From: an uncultured Clostridia bacterium
GTDB lineage: Bacteria > Bacillota > Clostridia > Christensenellales > Borkfalkiaceae
Assembly: GCA_930990665.1 (NCBI GenBank)
Contig: CAKNQN010000012.1
Span: 1-47,059, forward strand
DNA: 47,059 bases
Direction of reading: 5' to 3'
Shown here: one piece after another, positions 15,781-25,000 of the stretch
How positions within the stretch are numbered: position 1 is the first letter of the stretch
Layout of the letters: every line of letters begins with the position of its first letter
Notes under the pieces: model-generated
Told to the model about the DNA's origin: nothing
What the model saw: only the letters and a program-made list of their open reading frames with translations
Database searches by the model: none
Made by a program: the position numbers and the translations under genes

Positions 15781-15809
15781 ATTATAGCACAATCATCGGA
15801 AAAATACAA
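15781..15809 (-). promoter_or_regulatory. Sigma-A promoter of the mrnC-to-DUF4275 operon
   Basis: Minus strand TTGTAT (15804-15809), 17-base spacer, TATAAT (15781-15786). The predicted start falls at about 15774, on the first base of the mrnC ATG. Confidence 0.75.
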
Positions 15810-15810
15810 T

Positions 15811-15865
15811 AAAAAATTGCCCCGCGCGCGAAGGCCGAAAAACTTGCGGCCTTTGCGCGCGGGGC
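15811..15865 (-). terminator. Intrinsic terminator of cwlD
   Basis: Minus strand: a 19-bp stem (15847-15865 with 15819-15837, one mismatch) and 9-base loop, then AATTTTTTATT. Its T-run adjoins the -35 box of the mrnC promoter, so cwlD and the next operon are separated by only a few bases. Confidence 0.9.
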
Positions 15866-15974
15866 ATAAAAATTCGGACGAGTCGAAGCGAAAGCGGCGC
15901 CTGCCGGCCTACCTTCGAAATGCGTGCGAATTCGGCGCTTTTGAAACGGGGCAAGCGTGCGGCGCTTGCGCATC

Positions 15975-16658
15975 CTACGAAAGCCAGGCGAGCGTGCCTT
16001 CGAAGATCGCGCGCGCGACCTTTTGACGGTATTCCTGCGTAACCAGCAAAGCCTCGTCCTGCGCATTGGACAAAAATCCGCATTCGACGATCACAGAAGG
16101 ATAAGCGGAGCAATTCAGCATATAATAATCGCCGCGCAAAGGCGACAACTCCTTCCCGCAAAGCCCGTTCAGGCGGTCCTGCACCGAATGCGCGAGCGCC
16201 GTGCCCGCGGCGTCTCCGTCACGGAAAAAGACCTGCCCGCCGCGCCGTGTGCGATCGGATACAAAGTTGTTCTGGTGCACGGATATGACGGCCGTCGGCT
16301 CGTTTTTCAATATGACGTCCCTCCGTTTTTCCATATCGCGGCGCTTATAACCGGGCGTGGGAAGGCCATACAGTCCCCCCTCGTTTTTGCGGGTGAGTAC
16401 GACGCGGAAACCCGCTTCGGAAAAATATTCTTCGAGAAGTTTTACGATGGCGAGGTTAATATCGCTCTCCTTCGTCCCCGTATTCACCCCCAGCACGCCG
16501 GGGTCCACCCCGCCATGGCCGGCATCCAGGACAACGGTGAACGGCACGGGCGCAGACGCCCGCGCCGACGAATAGGACGCCAGCCCGAAACACAGTGCGA
16601 GCACCGCCGCAAAGACGACCGCTCCCGCCCACAAGACACTCTTTCTGAATACATACAT
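15975..16658 (-). CDS. cwlD: N-acetylmuramoyl-L-alanine amidase, CwlD-like
   Basis: 227 aa Amidase_3 protein with an N-terminal signal anchor (residues ~7-28). Zinc ligands are visible in VVLDAGHGGVDPG (His), GTKESDINL (Glu) and AVISVHQNNF (His); the catalytic Glu is in SVIVECGFLSN. Length and motif set match CwlD, which trims peptides from cortex peptidoglycan to make muramic-delta-lactam during sporulation. No clear ribosome site precedes the ATG at 16658 and I found no convincing promoter. The terminator at 15811-15865 closes the unit. A vegetative amidase role cannot be excluded. Confidence 0.88.
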   Translation of the reverse strand: MYVFRKSVLWAGAVVFAAVLALCFGLASYSSARASAPVPFTVVLDAGHGGVDPGVLGVNTGTKESDINLAIVKLLEEYFSEAGFRVVLTRKNEGGLYGLPTPGYKRRDMEKRRDVILKNEPTAVISVHQNNFVSDRTRRGGQVFFRDGDAAGTALAHSVQDRLNGLCGKELSPLRGDYYMLNCSAYPSVIVECGFLSNAQDEALLVTQEYRQKVARAIFEGTLAWLS

Positions 16659-16799
16659 ACGCTATCTTATGCGCAGGCCGAAAGCAAAATGCCCCTTTAC
16701 CGTCAAAATCAGTCCCCTCGCACCGATTACGTCCGCTTTTTCCTCAGAACGAAATACAAATCTTCCCCGCAAACGCATCTTAAAAATCCTTTCGAGAAA

Positions 16800-16839
16800 C
16801 AGTCCCCGGCGTCGGAAACAATTCCGACGCCGGGGACTG
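16800..16839 (-). terminator. Terminator of the acyl-CoA dehydratase-like operon
   Basis: A perfect 18-bp stem (16800-16817 / 16822-16839), loop of 4, followed on the minus strand by TTTCTCG. The T-run is weak but the stem is very stable. Confidence 0.7.
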
Positions 16840-16875
16840 AAAATTCTAACTGATTTTATTTCTTATCCTTTGACG

Positions 16876-18174
16876 TTATCTCTTGTCCTTATCAGAGCTT
16901 TTCGTCTGCAGATTTTCCCGCGCGGTGGAGAGCATGAGCTTGATGCGGTTTTCCTGGTTGACCTTCGTGGCGGAGGGGTCGTAATCCACCGCGACGATGT
17001 TCTCATGCTCGTACATCTGTTTCAGCGTGCGGATCGTGCCCTTGCCCGCAATATGGTTGGGCAGGCACCCGAACGGCTGCGCGCAGACGATGTTGTCCGT
17101 ACCCGTTTCGGCAAGGGCCGCCATCTCCGCAGGGATCAGCCACCCCTCGCCCATCTTCACGCCCTGGTTGATCACCTTATCCGCACAGCGGCGAAGATGC
17201 TCGAAATCGTGCAGAGGCTCAAACCCGTATTTTTGCGTGATCTGTATGATTTTTCGCTGTACGTGCAGCAAATATCGGTACACGAGCGAAAAGAGCGGCG
17301 TGGCGGCGCTGCGCTTGTTGTAAAGTTTTGCGTCGTTCACGTTGTTGACCGCACAGTACATGACGAAGTCCATCAGAGCGGGAACGACCGGCTCGCAGCC
17401 CTCGGAGAGGAGAAACTCTTCCAGGTGCGAATTGCCGAGCGGCGAGTATTTCACATAGATCTCGCCGACGATGCCCACCTTCACTTTTTCCTCCCCGCTG
17501 CGCTTCACCGCGGAAAACCGCTCCAGCATCTGCCGCACGATCTTCTTATAGCGGCGGTACTTTCCCGCATCGAAGGCTGCGGTGACAGCCTTCACGCATT
17601 CTTGCCTCGCGCGTTCGGATGCGCCCGGCTCCAGCTCGTAAGGCTTGCACTGGTTAAAAAGAGACATCAGCGTGTCGCCGTAAAAAATGGCGTAGGCAAG
17701 TTTGAGCATCAGACCCGCCGTCATGGGAAAGCCGCTGTCCTTCTCGAGGCCGGAAAAGTTGAGCGAAATGACCGGCACGTGCGGAAATTCGCTCTTGATC
17801 GCCTTGCGGATGAGCGGAATATAGTTGGAGGCACGGCACCCGCCGCCCGACTGCGTGATCATGAGCGCCGTGTGTTCGGGATCGTATTTGCCGCTTTTGA
17901 GCGCGTCGATAAACTGTCCCGTGACGCACAGCGCGGGAAAACAGGTATCGTTGTGCACGTGTTTGAGCCCCTCGTCGATGACGGCGCGGGTATCGTTTTG
18001 CAAAAGTTCGATGTCCCAGCCGTCCTTTCTGAGGATTTCGACGATGATGCCGAAATGGACGGGCAGCATGTCGGGGATCAGGATCTTGTGCGTCTTTTTC
18101 ATTTCCGGCCGGAATTTGGGGTAATCGTCGCGGAAGTCGACCGTCTGTTCCGCGGTCTTAATCTCTCTTTTCAT
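16876..18174 (-). CDS. 2-hydroxyacyl-CoA dehydratase (HgdB/BcrC-like) family protein
   Basis: 432 aa. Family proteins are the iron-sulfur partner of the activase. Cysteine motifs are HNDTCFPALC (Cys78, Cys83), QSGGGCRASNY and CAQPFGCLPNHIAGKG near the C-terminus, typical of the stand-alone family found next to DUF2229 proteins rather than of true substrate-specific dehydratases. In many Clostridia this sequence is fused to the C-terminus of a roughly 1,400-aa activase; here it is a separate frame overlapping the activase end by 17 bases. The ATG at 18174 has only a weak AGAGG site, consistent with coupling. No acyl-CoA transferase or fermentation gene adjoins it, so the substrate is unknown. 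Confidence 0.85.
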   Translation of the reverse strand: MKREIKTAEQTVDFRDDYPKFRPEMKKTHKILIPDMLPVHFGIIVEILRKDGWDIELLQNDTRAVIDEGLKHVHNDTCFPALCVTGQFIDALKSGKYDPEHTALMITQSGGGCRASNYIPLIRKAIKSEFPHVPVISLNFSGLEKDSGFPMTAGLMLKLAYAIFYGDTLMSLFNQCKPYELEPGASERARQECVKAVTAAFDAGKYRRYKKIVRQMLERFSAVKRSGEEKVKVGIVGEIYVKYSPLGNSHLEEFLLSEGCEPVVPALMDFVMYCAVNNVNDAKLYNKRSAATPLFSLVYRYLLHVQRKIIQITQKYGFEPLHDFEHLRRCADKVINQGVKMGEGWLIPAEMAALAETGTDNIVCAQPFGCLPNHIAGKGTIRTLKQMYEHENIVAVDYDPSATKVNQENRIKLMLSTARENLQTKSSDKDKR

Positions 18175-21100
18175 CGGAATGCCTCTTCTGTTCTTCCACG
18201 GCGGCAAGCATGCTGCGAAGACGGATCTTGACGACGCCTAAGTTGTTGATCTCGTCGATCTTGATCTGCGTGTACAGCTTCCCCTTGCCCTCCAGGATCG
18301 CGCGGACCTCGTCCGTCGTGATCGCGTCAATGCCGCAGCCAAAGGATACCAGCTGCACCAGGTCCGCGTTCTCGTGTTCGGTGACATATTCCGCCGCACG
18401 GTACAGCCGCGCGTGGTATGTCCACTGGTTCAGCACGTTTACAAGAACCTGCCTTCCCATATGAAATACGGCGTCCTCCGAGAGCACCGCCACCCCCAGC
18501 GAGGTGAGAAGTTTGCCGATGCCGTGGTTGATCTCGGGATCGGCGTGGTACGGCCTGCCCGCCAGGACAATGACGTGTTTTCCCTCCTCTTCCGCCCTTT
18601 GCAGAATGAATTCGCCGCGCGCGCGGACGTCTGCATAGTAGGAGTTCAGCCGCGCAAAGCCCTCTTTCAGACCCTTCCGGATAAGGGAAGCGGGGAGTTT
18701 CCAGCGGGCGAGTGCACGTCTGAGCGCGCGCACCGTCGTCTTTTCGTCGTTGAGGTCTATGTACGGCATGACAAAATTCTCGTCCGTCAGGCGCTCGTTG
18801 TTGGCTTTGAGAAGTTCGGGATAGTAGGCCACCACGGGACAGTTGTAATGGTTGACCGAATCGTGCTCGTCGAGATTGTAGCTCTCGCAGGGGAAGAAAA
18901 TAAAGTCGACGCCGCTGTCCAGAAGGCTCTCGATGTGCCCGTGCGTGAGCTTGGCGGGATAACAGACAGTGTCGCTCGCCACCGTGTGCTGGCCGCGGAA
19001 ATACAGCTGGCGGGAGGATTTTTCGCTGAACACGACTTCAAAGCCGCAGGTTTCGAAAAAGCCCGCCCACAGCGGCAGCTGCTCGTAAAAGCCGAGCGCG
19101 AGCGGCAGCCCCACCCTGCCGCGCCTACCCGCGGAACCCGTGCGGCACTGCTGCAGACGCTCGTATTTATAATGGTAGATATCCAACTCGTCCGAATGCG
19201 GCTGAAGGCCCGCGCCCTTCTCGCACTTGTTGCCGGAGATGAACTTTCTCCCGTCGGAAAAGCGGATGACGTTGACGTTGCAATGGGAAGTACAGCCGTT
19301 GCAGACGTGGCTGCGCGAGGCATAGGAGAAGTTTTTCAGCTCCTCTTCGGAGATGACGGCGCTCGCGCCGCGGATATTTTCTTTTGCGTACAGCGCCGCG
19401 CCGAAGGCGCCCATCAGTCCCGCGATCCCCGGGCGCACAACGTGTTTGCCCGTTTCCAGCTCAAAGGAACGCAGCACCGCGTCGTTGAGAAAGGTGCCGC
19501 CCTGCACGAGAATGTTGTTGCCCAGCTCCTCCGGCGTCTTGGCGCGGATGACCTTGTAAATGGCGTTTTTGACGATGGAGGAAGAGAGCCCCGCGGAGAT
19601 ATCTTCCACGCTCGCGCCCTCTTTCTGCGCCTGCTTGACAGAGGAGTTCATGAAGACGGTACACCGGCTGCCCAGCTCCACCGGGTGCGAGGCAAACAGG
19701 CCGAGTTTGGAAAACTCGTCGATCTCCATGCCCATCGCCTTTGCAAACGTCTGGATAAAGGACCCGCAGCCCGAAGAACAAGCCTCGTTGAGCATGATGG
19801 AATCGATGGCGCCGTTCTTGATCTTGAAGCATTTGATGTCCTGTCCGCCGATGTCGATGATGAAATCCACTTTCGGGTCAAAATGCACCGCCGCCTTGAA
19901 GTGCGCCACCGTTTCGACGATGCCGAAATCCGCCTTGATCGCCGCCTTGATGAGGTCTTCGCCGTAGCCGGTGGTCGCCGCGCCCGCGATGCGGATGCGC
20001 CCGCCCGCAAGCGCATAGATCTCGGCAAGGCGCTCGGAAACGATGTCCAGCGGCTGGCCGTTGTTGGACTGATAGTGTTCGTACAAAAGTTTGCAGTCGG
20101 GCGTGATCAGCACGAGTTTTGTGGTCGTGGAGCCGCTGTCAACGCCGAGATAGGCATCGCCCGTATACGTCTTGATATCGGCAAAAGCGAGGTCGCTCGC
20201 CTTATGGCGCGCGACAAATTCTTCGTACTCCGCGCGGCTTCTGAAAAGAGGTTCGCCCGTGACGATCTCGTCGCTCGCGCGCACGTTGCGGATGCGCGAA
20301 TCCAGTTCGGAAAGGGGCATCGCTTTGACGTTCTGCGCGTAGAGCGCCGCCCCGATGCTCATAAAACAGGGAGCGTTTTCGGGGAAGATCGCATGCTCTT
20401 CGTCCAGCCCGAGCGTCTCGCAGAAGGCGCGGCGCAGTCCCTTGAGAAAGAAGAGCGGGCCGCCCAGAAAGAGCACTTTGCCCTTGATGCGCCTGCCCTG
20501 CGCAAGGCCGGAGACCGTCTGATCGACGACCGCCTGAAAGATACTGGCGGCAATGTCCTCCTTCCTGGCACCCTGGTTGAGAAGGGGCTGTATGTCCGAC
20601 TTGGCAAAGACGCCGCAGCGGCTGGCGATCGGATAGACCTTTTCCGCCCGCAGCGACATCGCGTCCATCTCCCCCACCGAGAGATTGAGAAGAGTGGCCA
20701 TCTGGTCGATAAAAGCGCCCGTTCCGCCCGCACAGCTGCCGTTCATGCGCTGTTCGGTTCCGCCCGTGATGAAGATGATCTTGGCATCCTCGCCGCCCAG
20801 CTCCACCGCCGCGTCCGCATCCGGATAGTACTTGCGGATGGCCGTGAACGCCGCCTGCACCTCCTGCACAAAGGCCACGCCGCTGCGCTCGGCAAGCCCC
20901 AGGCCCGCCGAACCCGTGATGCAGGCGCTGAATTCGCCCTCGCCGAACTTTTCCTTCACCACCGCAAGCTGCGAAAGAACACACTCTTTTACCCTCGCAA
21001 AGTGCCGCTCATAACTGGAATATAAAATTTCGAGGCTTTCGGACAGTACGCACACCTTTACGGTCGTAGAACCGACGTCGATCCCCAAATATTTGCTCAT
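18158..21100 (-). CDS. Double acyl-CoA dehydratase activase with DUF2229 domain
   Basis: 980 aa. Two BcrAD/BadFG/HgdC-type ASKHA ATPase domains in tandem: domain 1 about residues 1-260 (DVGSTTVK at 8; cluster ligand candidates Cys123 in NGSCAGGTG and Cys162 in ASRCGVF) and domain 2 about 315-575 (DSGSTTTK; Cys441/Cys445 in EACSSGCGSF and Cys480 in GSRCTVF). A Cys cluster follows (Cys600, 603, 607, 626), then a DUF2229 region about 650-970. HgdC-type dimers use ATP and a shared [4Fe-4S] cluster to inject an electron into a dehydratase; this protein carries both halves in one chain. Own promoter at 21153-21181. Confidence 0.9.
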   Translation of the reverse strand: MSKYLGIDVGSTTVKVCVLSESLEILYSSYERHFARVKECVLSQLAVVKEKFGEGEFSACITGSAGLGLAERSGVAFVQEVQAAFTAIRKYYPDADAAVELGGEDAKIIFITGGTEQRMNGSCAGGTGAFIDQMATLLNLSVGEMDAMSLRAEKVYPIASRCGVFAKSDIQPLLNQGARKEDIAASIFQAVVDQTVSGLAQGRRIKGKVLFLGGPLFFLKGLRRAFCETLGLDEEHAIFPENAPCFMSIGAALYAQNVKAMPLSELDSRIRNVRASDEIVTGEPLFRSRAEYEEFVARHKASDLAFADIKTYTGDAYLGVDSGSTTTKLVLITPDCKLLYEHYQSNNGQPLDIVSERLAEIYALAGGRIRIAGAATTGYGEDLIKAAIKADFGIVETVAHFKAAVHFDPKVDFIIDIGGQDIKCFKIKNGAIDSIMLNEACSSGCGSFIQTFAKAMGMEIDEFSKLGLFASHPVELGSRCTVFMNSSVKQAQKEGASVEDISAGLSSSIVKNAIYKVIRAKTPEELGNNILVQGGTFLNDAVLRSFELETGKHVVRPGIAGLMGAFGAALYAKENIRGASAVISEEELKNFSYASRSHVCNGCTSHCNVNVIRFSDGRKFISGNKCEKGAGLQPHSDELDIYHYKYERLQQCRTGSAGRRGRVGLPLALGFYEQLPLWAGFFETCGFEVVFSEKSSRQLYFRGQHTVASDTVCYPAKLTHGHIESLLDSGVDFIFFPCESYNLDEHDSVNHYNCPVVAYYPELLKANNERLTDENFVMPYIDLNDEKTTVRALRRALARWKLPASLIRKGLKEGFARLNSYYADVRARGEFILQRAEEEGKHVIVLAGRPYHADPEINHGIGKLLTSLGVAVLSEDAVFHMGRQVLVNVLNQWTYHARLYRAAEYVTEHENADLVQLVSFGCGIDAITTDEVRAILEGKGKLYTQIKIDEINNLGVVKIRLRSMLAAVEEQKRHSDEKRD

Positions 21101-21152
21101 AGAACCTCTCCCCGCCGCCTACAAGACCGTATGCGACGCCAATATACAACAT

Positions 21153-21181
21153 ATTGTATCACATTTCCGGAAAAATTTCAA
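21153..21181 (-). promoter_or_regulatory. Sigma-A promoter with overlapping palindrome
   Basis: Minus strand TTGAAA (21176-21181), 17-base spacer, TACAAT (21153-21158). The -10 box is part of ATACAA-TATG-TTGTAT, a dyad that could bind a repressor. Confidence 0.72.
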
Positions 21182-21282
21182 CTTGTTGTGCGGGGTGTTT
21201 GCCGCCCGCGCAGCCGGAGCCGAAAATTTTTCCCTTTCAACACAATCGTCGTCCGTCGCAACAGTGAAAGAGATCGGTAAGT

Positions 21283-21414
21283 GAAGGCGGGAGCGGAGGG
21301 AGCGAGAGAGGAGGGAGCGAGAGCGGAGGGAGCGAGAGCGGGCGGAGCGAAAGCGGGCGGAGCGGGAGCGGGCGGAGCGGGAGCGGAGGGAGCGGGAGCG
21401 GGCGGAGCGGGCAA
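21283..21414. repeat. 15-bp G-rich minisatellite, about eight units
   Basis: Tandem units of the form GG(A/G)(G/C)GGAGCG(A/G)(G/A)AGC start at 21295, 21310, 21325, 21340, 21355, 21370, 21385 and 21400, with a partial unit before. Several units are identical and the strand shown is strongly purine-rich. Confidence 0.9.
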
Positions 21415-21610
21415 GCAGATGAATCAATGCCGATGCTCTGCGGCGGGTAATGCAAACAAACGGAAACGGGCGGACGCAGGCGGGCAGAAAAAGGAAGAGC
21501 GGGCAGAAGAAAAGAAAAAGGCAGCAAAAGCAGAGGCACTGCGGCGAAAAAGCAGTATGACGTGTACACATTTTGGGATGCAGCAGCGAAAGCGTCTGCA
21601 ACGCAAAAGC

Positions 21611-21643
21611 GAGGGGGCATGTCCTTTTCGGACAGACCCCCTC
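21611..21643 (-). terminator. Possible terminator of spoIIID
   Basis: Minus strand GAGGGGGTCTGTCC, loop, GGACATGCCCCCTC, then GCTTTTGCG. The stem has internal mismatches and a short T-run, 43 bases beyond the spoIIID stop. Confidence 0.5.
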
Positions 21644-21685
21644 TCGTGCAGCGGTGCGCCAAGGGGCGCACCGCCGCATCGCTTT

Positions 21686-21934
21686 TTACTCCCCTTTGAA
21701 TTTGCGGCGCGTGGCATCTCCGCCGCGGATGTGCCGTTCGGCGAGGTTTTTTTCCAAAACCTTGCGGACGCGCACATACAGGTCGGCGTCGAGTTCTTCC
21801 AGCCGATCGGTGACGTCTTTGAACACGGTCGATTTGCTCACTCCGAAATGCGCGGCGCAGGCGCGTACCGTACAACCCGTTTCCAGAATGTATTCCGCAT
21901 TGCGGCGGGCGCGCCGCTCCATATACTCCCACAT
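21686..21934 (-). CDS. spoIIID: Sporulation transcriptional regulator SpoIIID
   Basis: 82 aa, the usual size of this mother-cell DNA-binding protein. The helix-turn-helix is RACAAHFGVSKSTVFKDVTDRLEELDADL, and the basic C-terminus RHIRGGDATRRKFKGE matches the conserved RHLRGGEATKLKYK tail that contacts DNA. SpoIIID works after SigE to switch genes on and off in the mother cell. The ATG at 21934 has GGGGGAT upstream. A SigE-like promoter sits 26 bases before the start region, so expression is probably mother-cell specific. Confidence 0.95.
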   Translation of the reverse strand: MWEYMERRARRNAEYILETGCTVRACAAHFGVSKSTVFKDVTDRLEELDADLYVRVRKVLEKNLAERHIRGGDATRRKFKGE

Positions 21935-21967
21935 AGTCTGTATCCCCCATGACGATGGCGATGATAC

Positions 21968-21996
21968 ATTCTATGTCGAATCCTGCCGCTTTATGC
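21968..21996 (-). promoter_or_regulatory. Sigma-E-like promoter of spoIIID
   Basis: Minus strand GCATAAA (21990-21996), 14-base spacer, CATAGAAT (21968-21975). The known SigE consensus is about KMATATT, 14-15 bases, CATACAMT; this matches 5 of 7 and 7 of 8. Confidence 0.65.
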
Positions 21997-22014
21997 CGAT
22001 TTTTCGGCAAGTAA

Positions 22015-22041
22015 GGGCCGCCCGCAAAAAGCGGGCGGCCC
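22015..22041 (-). terminator. Hairpin ending the surface-protein operon
   Basis: GGGCCGCCCGC / GCGGGCGGCCC, perfect 11-bp stem with an A5/T5 loop, 33 bases after the stop of the Ig-like surface protein. The T-run on the minus side is short (TTAC). Confidence 0.55.
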
Positions 22042-22073
22042 CGAAAAACGACTTTGTTTCCGGTCAGACCTTA

Positions 22074-25000
22074 TCAGTCTTTCCTTTTGAGCATCACCGT
22101 GCAGAGCACAGCTGCGCCGAGCAAGAAAGCACCCAGAACGACTGCGCCGGATGCGACGCTGCCGCTGCAGCCGCCTCCCTTATCCGTGGTATCTCCGGGG
22201 TCCTCACCAGGGTTTTCACCGGGGTTCTCACCGGGCTCTTCCTTTGCCGTGACCGTGACGGTGCAGGTCGCGGTGGAACCGTCCGCCGCAGTGGCCGTGA
22301 TGGTGACGCTGCCCGCCGCCACACCGGTAACGACGCCGTTTTCGTCGACCGTAGCAATGCTCTCTTCCGACGAAGAATAGGTAACACTCTTATCCGCCTG
22401 CGAAGCCCCCGTGACGGTGGCGGTGACGGTGACCGTGCTGCCTACTTCTACGGAAGCCTCCGTTTTATCGAAAGCGATACCCGTGATCTCTGTCTCGTCC
22501 GTCCAGGTCTTGGAAGCCGTATCGTACTGCCAGGTCGTATCCATCGCGAAAGTCGCACCGGTATTCGAATAGAATTTTTCCGCATCGAAGGAGACGGTGT
22601 GCGTCGCGGCGGACGTATCAAAGCCCGCATTCAGGTTGCCCTGGAAGACGATACGAAGTTTGTTGGCTGTGTCGAAATGCACCTGGATGGCCGTGGACTT
22701 GTTCGTATCGTTCGTCTGGCCCGACTCAAACATATATTCATAGACAGTCTTGCCGTCCACGGAAATGCCGTACCAGATCGCCTCTTTCACGCCCGTGGTG
22801 AGCTGCCCGTCGATCTGCCCCGCATACAGGGTGGTATTCAGCCAGCTGCACACGCCGTTGACGTGCACGGTCGGCGAGAAGACGTCTTCCGTAAAGGTGA
22901 TGGTGAACGCCACGTTGTCGTCGTCGTCCATCGAGATCTCGCTGATCGAGGCGATTTGCATGATCTGCGAGCTCTCCGGCTTGCCCGTGTAGGCCTCCGA
23001 CCACCACATCATCTGGCCGCCGTAATAGTACTTGGTGTAATCTGCGCCGAGCACGTATCCGGTGGGCGTCGTGTAGCCTTCTTTCAGCGTAAAGAATGTG
23101 CTGTGGCCTTCGGTATCGAGAAGCGGTGCGCCGTCCATCTCCGTGCCTTCATAGATGTCGATGATGATATCCTTATTGGAATAGAAGATCTCCACGCCGG
23201 CATCCGGATTGGCTTCTTTGATCTCCCGAACGGTGTAGCCGCCGATCAGGATACTATCGAGCGAATAGCTGTCCTGCGCCGCCGTGGGAGAGGTGCCGCT
23301 GTAAGCGAGCACGTCCAGCGTGACGCGGAATTCATAGTACCCGTAATTGGAGAAAAGTTCCAGCGCGGAAACAGCGGTCACCTCTGCAGGCGAGCCTTCG
23401 GGCGCCAGCAGATACAGCGTCCCGTCGTCCAGAAGCTCGAAGGTCGTGTCTTCCGCCACACGCGATTCGGAGAGCTCCCACTTTCCGTTCGTATAGGCGG
23501 GAAGGACGCATCCCTTTTCAAACGTGATCTGTGTGCCTACCGGGAAAGCCGTGGCCGTAGCGCCTTTGTAGAGGCATACGGAAAGATACACGGTGCGCAG
23601 ATGGAAGTTTACGTTCCAGTCGCTGTGATCGGCATCCGAAGTGATCTCATTGAGGGTGAAACCGTCCACTTTGAAATGATCGAAGAATGCCGCGAACTCT
23701 TCGTTGGTGCGCTGCCCTTCGAAGTTGTTGCCATCCGTCGGAGAACTGAATCCCGTGACGTGGATCTCATTGGTCCCTGCAAGCTCGGCGCCCGTGAAAG
23801 TAACTTCCTTATAAGTGAAGACGGTGACCGCGACAGAATAGCTCTTGCCGCCCGCTTCCGCCTTGACGGTTGCCGTGCCGTTGCCCACAGCGGTGATCTC
23901 GCCATTTGAAACGGTGGCGACCTGATCGTTCGTCGTGGACCATGTGACATTCTGCGCGCTGCCGGCCGAAACTGTGGCTTTTTCTCCGACAGCCAGTTTT
24001 ACGGAGCTCATGCTCAGCCCCACCGAAACGGTGCATGCGGCCGTTTTATTGTTCGCCGATGCGATGACCGTCACGGTGCCGATGCTCTGCGGCGTAACTT
24101 TGACTGTTCCGCCTTCCGTCGTATCCAGGCTGACGATGCCCTCTTCCGAAAGCTCCCACGAAATGGAGCTGCCGTCGTTGACCGTCGCCGTCAAGGTAAA
24201 GGCGGCATCCCCCACTGCGACCTCTTTCGAGGAATCGGAAATTTCGAGGATTGTGCCGTCTGCGACGGTGATCTCGCAGGTGACGCTCTTGTCCCCCGCT
24301 TTGGCGGTGATGGTCGTCTTGCCTTCCGCCTTGGCCGTCACGACGCCGTTCTCTACCGATGCGACATCCGGCTCGCTCGAAGTCCATTCCACGGCGATCG
24401 GGGTATCTTTCACCGATTCGATCACGTTCGCCTTGAGGGTGAGCTCGTTGCCAATATTTAACGTGGCAGCTGTCTGATCGAGGCTGATCGAAAATACTTC
24501 GTCGTCTTCCAGAACGCGGATCGCGCCGCCCTCATAGACATATGTCACGCTCTCGGACAGCACGTAGTCGGTGTACTCCAGTTTGTCGCCTACATAGTTC
24601 ATGACGTGCAGCCCGGAAAGCAACGTGATACGGTCTCCGTCAGCGGGAATATAGGCGCTGTTTGCGTTGATCATAAAGGTGGAAGTGCCGACACCCGCCA
24701 CACTGTCATGGCCGATATGCCAGTTCCAGTTGCCGTTCTTGGCGTGCAATTCGGTAAAGGTATACTGCTTGTCCGTAAACTGCGGATAAGCGGAATTGGT
24801 GAGGTTGAACACCACCTTCCCGAAATAGGAGCCTTCCGTATCCTGCGCGGTCATGCCCTCCACGTTCGTCTTCGCATTCATCGAAAGCGGCGTGCTGCCG
24901 TCGGGCGAAAGGACAAATTTTGTGTAAAAATTGCTTGTCGAGCTTTCCGCTTTCGCACCAATGACGGTAACGGGCGTCTCAGCGTTGACCGCCAGGAATC

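Larger units (their letters stand above)
21101..21685. other. 585-base intergenic region with minisatellite
   Basis: Lies between the activase start and the spoIIID stop. It holds the activase promoter, a 15-bp tandem repeat (21283-21414), a hairpin that may end spoIIID (21611-21643) and a second perfect hairpin GCGGTGCGCC-AAGG-GGCGCACCGC (21651-21674). Reading frames here (for example Pro/Ala or Arg/Ser repeats) arise from the tandem repeat and have no ribosome binding sites. Confidence 0.6.

Noticed and set aside
18374-21025. Long plus-strand reading frame (883 codons) opposite the activase gene
   Set aside because: It is the antisense shadow of a strongly conserved ATPase gene with clear motifs, has no ribosome site, and its translation is Arg/His/Asp-rich noise typical of G+C-rich shadows.
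21178-21414. Pro/Ala repeat frame and Arg/Ser repeat frame in the 15-bp minisatellite
   Set aside because: All frames on both strands are open because the repeat unit is a multiple of three; no ribosome site or promoter serves them.
21573-23909. Plus-strand reading frame of 778 codons over spoIIID and the surface protein
   Set aside because: It runs opposite two real genes and through a minisatellite-adjacent region; no motifs and no start signal.
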